From Tetragonia tetragonoides (taxonomy: Eukaryota; Streptophyta; Magnoliopsida; Caryophyllales; Aizoaceae), in contig CM076146.1 in NCBI GenBank assembly GCA_038025085.1, forward strand, positions 21,213,001-21,277,000: a DNA stretch of 64,000 bases. The letters run 5' to 3'. Position numbers and translations under genes: made by a program. Shown piece after piece: positions 57,392 to 64,000 of the stretch; position 1 is the stretch's first letter, and the number at the start of each line of letters is the position of its first letter. The notes under the pieces are model-generated. The model saw only the letters and a program-made list of their open reading frames with translations, did not search any database and was not told where the DNA came from.

Positions 57392-60300
57392 AGTTTCAGA
57401 CTCAAATGAATGCAAACAAAGCATTTGGGTGCTTTCTCTTAATATACAACCCAAAAGAACTCAAATCTCTTTCACCCTAGTAATATGAGCTTTTAAAACG
57501 CGTAAATGCATTCAAAAGCTTAAGTTGAAGGTTGTTTGTACTTGTAAACATCCTAGGTGTAGTTTCACACTCAAATGAATGCAAACAAAGTATTTGGATG
57601 CTTTCTCTTAATATACAACACAAAAGAACTCAATCTTTTTCACCCTATTCATATGAGCTTTTAAAACGCGTAAATGCATTCAAAAGCTTGAGTTGAAGCT
57701 TGTATGTACTTGTAAACATCCTTGGTGTAGTTTCGCAATCAAATGAATGCAAACAAAGCATTTGTGTGCTTTCTCTTAATATACAACACAAAAGAACTCA
57801 ATCTCTTTCACCCTAGTCGTAAGAGCTGTTAAAATGCTTAAATGCAATAAAAAGCTTCAGTTGAAGCTTGTTTGTACTTATAAACATCCTAGGTGTAGTT
57901 TCTCACTCCAATGACTAGGGTGAAAAAGATTGAGTTCTTTTGTGTTGTATTTTAAGAGAAAGCAACCAAAAGCTTTGTTTGCATTCATTTCAGTGAGAAA
58001 CTACACCAAGAATGTCTACAAGTACAAACAAAGCATTTACTACACCAAAGTTGTTTACAAGTACCAACAAGCTTCACCTTAAGCTTTTGAATGCATATAC
58101 GCATTTTAACAGCTCTTACGATTAGGGTGAAAGAGATTGAGTTCTTTTGTGTGATTTCTCTTAATATACAAGTACAAAAATATCTAGATTTACTCTTTTT
58201 TGTTTTATACTAACAGAAAGCACCCAAATGCTTTGTTTGCATTCATTTGAATGTGAAACTACACAAAGGATGTTTACAAGTACAAACAAGCTTAAACTCA
58301 AGCTTTTGAATGCATTTACGCGTTTTGAATGCATTTACGCGTTTTAACAGCTCTTACGACTAGGGTGAAAGAGATTGAGTTCTTTTGTGTTGTATATTAA
58401 GAGAAAGCACCCAGATGCTTTGTTTGCATTCATTTGAGTGAGAAACTACACCAAGGATGTACACAAGTACAAACAAGCGTCAACTCAAGCTTTTGAATGC
58501 ATTTACGCGTTTTGAATGGATTTACGTGTTTTAACGCTCTTATGACTAGAGTGAAAGTAATTGAGTTCTTTTGTGTGGTATATAAAGAGAAAGCACCCAA
58601 ATGCTTTGCTTGCATTCATTTGAATGTAAAACTACACCAAGGACTTTGACAAGTACATATAAGCTTCAACTCAAGTTTTTAAATGCCTTTACGCGTTTTA
58701 AAAGCTCATACGAGTAGGGTAAAAGAGATTTGAGTTCTTTTGTGTTGTATATTAAGAGAAAGCATCCAAATACTTTGTTTGCATTCATTTGAGTGAGAAA
58801 CTACACCAAGGATGTTTCCAAGTACAAACAAGCTTTAACTCCACCTTTTGAATGCATTTACGCGTTTTAACAGCTCTTACATCTAGGGTGAAAGAGATAG
58901 AGTTCTTTTGTGTTGTATTTTCAGAGAAAGCACCCACACCAAGAATGTTTTAAAGTGCAAACAAGCTTCAACACAAGCTTTTAACTAGGGTTAAAGAAAG
59001 CATTTGGGTGCTTTCTCTTAATATACAACACAAAAGAACTCAATCTCTTTCACCTTAGTCGTAAGAGCTGTACGCTTAAATGCATTCAAAACGCGTAAAT
59101 GCATTCAAAAGCATGAGTTGAAGCTTGTTTGTCCATGTAACCATCCTTGGTGTAGTTTCTCACTTAAATGAATGCAAATAAAGCATCTGGGTGCATTCTC
59201 TTAATTTTCAACCCAAAAGAACTCAATCTCTTTCACCCTAGTCGTAAAAGCTGTTAAAACGCGTAAATCCATTCAAAACGCGTTAATGCATTCAAAAGCT
59301 TGAGTTGACGCTTGTTTGCACTTGTAAACATCCTTGGTGTAGTTTCTCACTCAAATGAATGCAAACAAAGCATCTGGGTGCTTTCTCTTAATATACAACA
59401 CAAAAGAACTCAATCTCTTTCACCCTCGTCGTAAGAGCTGTTAAAACACGTAATTCATTCAAAACGCGTAAATGCATTCAAAAGCTTGACTTGAAGCTTG
59501 TTTGTACTTGTAAACATCCTTGGTGTAGTTTCTCACTCAAATGAATGCAAACATAGCATTTGGGTGCTTTCTCTTAATATACAACACAAAAGACCTCAAT
59601 CTCTTTCACCCTAGTCATATGAGCTTTTAAAACGCGTAAATGCATTCAAAAGCTTGAGTTGAAGGTTGTTTGTACTTGTAAACATCCTTGGTTAAGTTTC
59701 TCACTCAAATGAATGCAAACAAAGCATTTGGGTGCTTTCTCTTAATATACAACACATAAGACCTCAATCTCTTTCACCCTAATCGTAAGAGCTGTTAAAA
59801 CGGGTAAATACATTCAAAAGCTTGAGTTGAAGCTTGTTTGTACTTGTAAACATCCTTGGTGTAGTTTCTCACTCAAATGAATGCAAACAAAGCATTTGGG
59901 TGCTTTCTTTTAATATACAACACAAAAGACCACAATCTCTTTCACCCCAATCGTAAGAGCTGTTAAAACGCGTAAGTACATTCAAAAGCTTGAGTTGAAG
60001 CTTGTTTGTACTTGTAGACATCCTTGGTGTAGTTTCTCACTCAAATGAATGCAAACAAAGCATCTGGGTGCTTTCTCTTAATATACAACACAAAATAACT
60101 CAATCTCTTTCACCTTAGTCGTAAGAGCTGTTAAAACGCGTAATTGCATTCAAAACGCGTAAATGCATTCAAAAGCTTGAGTTGAACCTTGTTTGTACTT
60201 GTAAACATCCTTTGTGTAGTTTCACATTCAAATGAATGCAAACAAAGCATTTAAGCTTTCAAAACGCGTATGAGCAAACAAAGCTTCAACTCAAGGGTGA

Positions 60301-61089
60301 AAGAGATTGAGTTTCTTTTGTGTTGTATATTAAGAGAAAGCACACAAATGCTTTTTTTGCATTCATTTGAATGTGAATACATTCAAAATTTTGAGTTGAA
60401 GCTTGTTTGTACTTGTAAACATCCTTGGTGTAGTTTCTCACTTCGCGTAAATTTTGAATATGGCCTTACAAGTACTTTTGTGATACCCAATCAAGGAGCT
60501 GTGAAAACGCGTAAATGCATTCAAAAGCTTAAGTTGAAGCTTGAGTTGTAGCTTGTTTGTACTTTAAAAAATTCTAGGTGTAGTTTCAAACTCAAATGAA
60601 TGCAAACAAAGCATTTGGGTGCTTTCTCTTAATATACAACACAAAAGAACTCAAATCTCTTTCACCCTAGTCATATGAGCTTTTAAAACGCGTAAATGCA
60701 TTCAAAAGCTTAAGTTGAAGCTTGTTCGTACTTGTAAACATCCTAGGTGTAGTTTCACACTCAAATGAATGCAAACAAAGTATTTGGATGCTTTCTCTTA
60801 ATATACAACACAAAAGAACTCAATCTTTTTCACCCTAGTCATATGAGCTTTTAAAACGCGTGAATGCATTCAAAAGCTTGAGTTGAAGCTTGTATGTACT
60901 TGTAAACATCCTTGGTGTAGTTTCACAATCAAATGAATGCTTTGTGTGCTTTCTCTTAATATACAACACAAAAGAACTCAATCTCTTTCACCCTAGTCGT
61001 AAGAGCTGTTAAAATGCTTAAATGCAATAAAAAGCTTCAGTTGAAGCTTGTTTGTACTTATAAACATCCTAGGTGTAGTTTCTCACTCC
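57392..61089. repeat. 168-bp satellite with repeated end block
   Basis: Forward 57392-57910, mainly reverse and irregular 57911-58990, forward 58990-60285, a short reverse join around 60290-60365, forward to 61089. Block 57392-57910 recurs at about 60581-61089, including the private AAATGCAATAAAAAGCTTCAG. Many monomers here carry an extra partial unit, so that ACGCGT occurs twice in close succession (for example 58318-58340 and 59080-59100). Confidence 0.93.
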
Positions 61090-61908
61090 TGATGTGAAAT
61101 AAGTAACAAAACGGAAATTAACCTTTGATAGTATCACACAAAGGGATCTTGTTCAAGAATCACTCAAGAATAACTCACGAATCACTCGTAAGGGTTTCAA
61201 CCTGAATCACTCAGTTTAAGGGGTAAATACTCACGTATTCAATAATTAATCATCAAAGCACGAGTTTACAATAGCAAAGCTCTCCCCTATTTATAGACAA
61301 AGAAATCTAAAGCTATTCGGGATCCTAATCCTAGTCCAAATAGGAAACTAACTACGAAACTGACTACAATTGTAAAACGAGCTAATTAACAGCTTTCCTA
61401 ATACCTAATGGACTCCTAATGCTACTAATAATCAGAATACTACTTCCCTGAATATATTCTAACTAATTAAGGAAATAGGCAAACGAAATCAAACTCAAAC
61501 CGCTAATTACTTGGCGCCCAAGGCTAAAACCCGTGGGAACAGCTTTCCACTGTAAATTATAACGTCTTTTAAACCCTGTTACGTTTCGAATATGGGAAAA
61601 CTCAAAAGATAGGAGTTTTAGATCTCTTTTCCAGATTTCTAAAGAACTTTGAATCACCATGATCCCATGTCGTATGAGTGAGTTATGATTAAAATACGAA
61701 CCAGTGTAGAAGCTGTCAAAATTACGGGAATCCTTATAACGAATGAGATCATATAATAAGAGCTTTAATCCCGATCTTGTGTGTAAACTCCATGTAATTA
61801 TCTTTGTAGGAGTCAATTTAATGCATAACCACCAAAGAAACTCGATGTAAACAAGAATGGATGTTCTCTTGCTAGTTCCTTGGTTGTTCTGTTTACTTTG
61901 CACACTTG
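61090..61908 (-). mobile_element. Solo LTR, truncated at one end
   Basis: Minus-strand LTR of the 54153-57391 element family. It ends TTTCACATCA at 61090 and stops at 61908 at the bases AAGTGTG, that is, 12 bases short of its true start. Forward satellite is in register on both sides with about 22 bp missing (CACTCC on the left, GGGTGCTTTC on the right), so one small deletion removed both LTR terminus and satellite. There is no internal region. A frame of 160 codons here is LTR sequence, not a gene. Confidence 0.9.
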
Positions 61909-63191
61909 GGTGCTTTCTCTTAATATACAACACAAAAGAGCTCAATCTCTTTCACCCTAGTCATATGAGCTTTTAAAACGCGTAAATGCATTCAAAAGCT
62001 TGAGTTGAAGCTTGTTTTTACTTGTAAACATCCTTGGTGTAGTTTCTCACTCAAATGAATGCAAACAAAGCATTTGGGTGCTTTCTCTTAGTATACAACA
62101 CAAAAGACCTCAAATCTCTTTCACCCTACTCGTATTCATCTGTTTGCATTCATTTGAGTGAGAAACTAAAGCAAGGATGTTTACAAGTACAAACAAGCTT
62201 CAACTCAAGCTTTTGCATGCATTTACGCGTTTTAAAAGCGCATACGACTAGGGTGAAAGAGATTGAGTTCTTTTGTGTTGTATATTAAGAGAAAGCACCC
62301 AGATACTTTGTTTGCATTCATTTAAGTGACAAACTACACCAAGGATGTTTAGAAGTACAAACAAGCTTCAACTCAAGCTTTTGAATGCATTTACGCGTTT
62401 TGAATGCATTTACGCGTTTTAACAGCTCATATGACTAGGGTGAAAAAGATTGAGTTCTTTTGTGTTGAAAATTAAGAGAATGCACCCAGATGCTTTATTT
62501 GCATTCATTTAAGTGAGAAACTACACCAACGATATTTAAAAGTACAAACAAGCTTCAACTCAACCTTTTGAATGCATTTACGCGTTTTGAAAGCATTTAC
62601 GCGTTTTAACAGCTCTTACGACTAGGGTGAAAGCTTTAACTCCACCTTTTGAATGCATATACGCGTTTTAAAACCTCATACGACTAGGGTGAAAGAGATT
62701 GAGTTCTTTTGTGTTTTATATTAAGAGAAATCACACAAAAGCTTGTTTGTACTTGTAAACATCCTTGGTGTGAAACTACACCAAAGATTGGTAGGTACAA
62801 ACATATATTTTAATGCTTTGCATTCATTTACGCGTTTTGAATGCATTTACTCGTATTTTTATATTAAGAATATAAAGAGATTGGAGTTCTTTTGTGTTGT
62901 ATATTAAGAGAGAAACCATCCAATTACTTTGTTTGCATTCATTTGAGTGTGAAACTACATCTAGGAAGTTTAAAAGTACAAACAAGCTTCAACTCAAGCT
63001 TTTGGATGCATTTACGCATTTTAAATGGTCTTATGAGTAGGGCGAAAGAGATTGGAGCTCTTTACGCGTAAATGCATTCAAAAGCTTGAGTTGAACCTTG
63101 TTTGTACTCTAAACGCGTAAATGCATTCAAAACTTGATAAACTACACCTTTGTATAACTTTGTTTGCATTCATTTAAGCGTACAAACAAAC
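61909..63191. repeat. 168-bp satellite, becoming irregular toward the rDNA fragment
   Basis: Forward to about 62135, then reverse to about 63060 with several partial monomers (doubled ACGCGT at 62395-62415 and 62580-62605), then short mixed pieces at 63065-63191. Confidence 0.92.
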
Positions 63192-63313
63192 GAAGGACCC
63201 CGAGCGAACGCTCACAACCGTTGCGACCCCATGTCAGGCGGGGCTACCCGCTGAGATTAAGCATATCAATAAGCGGAGGAAGAGAAACTTACAAGGATTC
63301 CCCTAGTAGCGGA
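63192..63313 (+). pseudogene. ITS2 end + 25S rRNA start fragment in satellite
   Basis: From about 63192 the sequence looks like the end of ITS2. The 25S start is recognisable from 63223: GCGACCCCATGTCAGGCGGG, then CTACCCGCTGAGATTAAGC, then ATATCAATAAGCGGAGGA, up to CCCTAGTAGCGGA at 63313. Then satellite resumes (CTCAAGCTGTTAAAACGCG). Changes such as GAGATTAAGC (usually GAGTTTAAGC) mark it as non-functional. Its last 35 bases are identical to the first 35 bases of the fragment at 42639. Confidence 0.93.
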
Positions 63314-64000
63314 CTCAAGCTGTTAAAACGCGTTGTGAGCAACCTTGTTTACAAGTACAATGCATTCATTTGGGTGTCTTTTGTGTTGTATATTAAGAGA
63401 AAGCAGCCAAATGCTTTGTTTGCATTCATTTGAGTGAGAAACTACACCAAGGATGTTTACAAGTACAAACAAGCTTTAACTCCACCTTTTGAATGCATTT
63501 ACGCGTTTTAACAGCTCTTACGACTAGGGTGAAAGAGATTGAGGACTTTTGTGTTGTATATTAAGTTTACAAGTACAAACAAGCTTCAACTCAAGCTTTT
63601 GAATGTATTTACGCGTTTTAACAGCTCTTACGATTAGGGTGAAAGATATTGAGGTCTTTTGTGTTGTATATTAAGAGAAAGCACCCAAATGCTTAGTTTG
63701 CATTCACTTGAGTGAGAAACATAACCAAGGATGTTTACAAGTACAAACAAGCTTCAACTCCAGCTTTTGAATGCATTTACGCGTTTTAAAAGCTCATATG
63801 ACTAGGGTGAAAGAGATTGAGCTCTTTTGTGTTGTATATTAAGAGAAAGCACCCAAATGCTTTGTTTGCATTCATTTGAGTGAGAAACTTAACCAAGGAT
63901 GTTTACAAGTACAAACAAGCTTTAACTCCACCTTTTGAATGCATTTACGCATTTTAACAGCTCTTACAATTAGGGTGAAAGAGATTGAGTTCTTTTGTGT
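63314..64000 (-). repeat. 168-bp satellite, reverse, to window end
   Basis: A short scrambled join to about 63370, then reverse monomers continuing beyond the window edge. The array is therefore longer than what is seen here. Confidence 0.95.

Noticed and set aside
42639..63313. Functional rRNA genes
   Set aside because: Only about 200 and 120 bp of the 25S start and ITS2 end are present, with substitutions at normally fixed positions and satellite on both sides.
8706..64000. Dozens of 60-110-codon frames in the satellite with recurring peptides such as FVLVNILGVVSHSNECKQS
   Set aside because: The monomer is 168 bp, a multiple of three, so the same peptide recurs by periodicity. Each monomer class also carries stops, and the frames appear on both strands; there is no sign of a gene.
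8706..64000. CRISPR-like or telomeric repeat array
   Set aside because: Repeats are contiguous 168-bp monomers without unique spacers. TAGGGT within the monomer occurs once per unit and is not a TTTAGGG tract.
8706..64000. Calling this the centromere outright
   Set aside because: Monomer length, array context and a CRM-like element are suggestive, but sequence alone cannot show CENH3 binding; kept as inference.

Overview
The window looks like nuclear DNA of a flowering plant. It is AT-rich and full of plant transposon families, with no host gene I can defend. Retrotransposon protein sequences and a DUF1985/plant-mobile-domain-like fragment recall families abundant in Amaranthaceae/Chenopodiaceae (spinach, beet, quinoa), but that is recall, not a search, so the species stays open.

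Layout. Positions 1-8.6 kb are a mosaic of broken dispersed elements: a DUF1985-like coding remnant (1463-2174), tandem Helitron-type 3' termini (2336-2735 and 3575-3776), a TA microsatellite, a CACTA-type transposon end (5751-6183) and a decayed L1-type LINE (6199-7876). From about 8.7 kb to the right edge the window is one satellite domain built on a 168-bp monomer (period measured directly as 168, 168 bp around 10656-10992). Unlike ordinary head-to-tail satellite, it changes orientation several dozen times and contains multi-kilobase internal duplications and near-perfect palindromes.

Seven LTR-retrotransposon-derived insertions interrupt the satellite. The key one is an intact Ty3/gypsy chromovirus-type element on the minus strand (34381-40193): two 661-bp LTRs with two differences that I could find, a 5-bp target-site duplication ATTTT, an initiator-tRNA-Met primer site, and one uninterrupted gag-pol frame whose end runs into the 3' LTR. 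That layout is known from the centromeric CRM lineage. Two copies of the same family are truncated (12268-13875; 48606-51419). Two gag-only, presumably non-autonomous elements (14311-17919; 54153-57391), a solo LTR with a perfect AAAGA duplication (27986-28923) and a truncated LTR (61090-61908) share its TGATG...CATCA termini; the primer site is visible wherever the sequence next to the 5' LTR survives.

Two 25S rDNA fragments lie in the satellite at 42639-42842 and 63192-63313. They overlap by exactly 35 identical bases and, read right-to-left, would join into one rDNA segment. This suggests the intervening 20.7 kb once existed as a circle or as a tandem unit. Overall the window reads as the edge and interior of a young, rearranging centromere- or pericentromere-type array with CRM-like insertions. 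Centromere function itself is inference: nothing in the sequence shows CENH3 loading.
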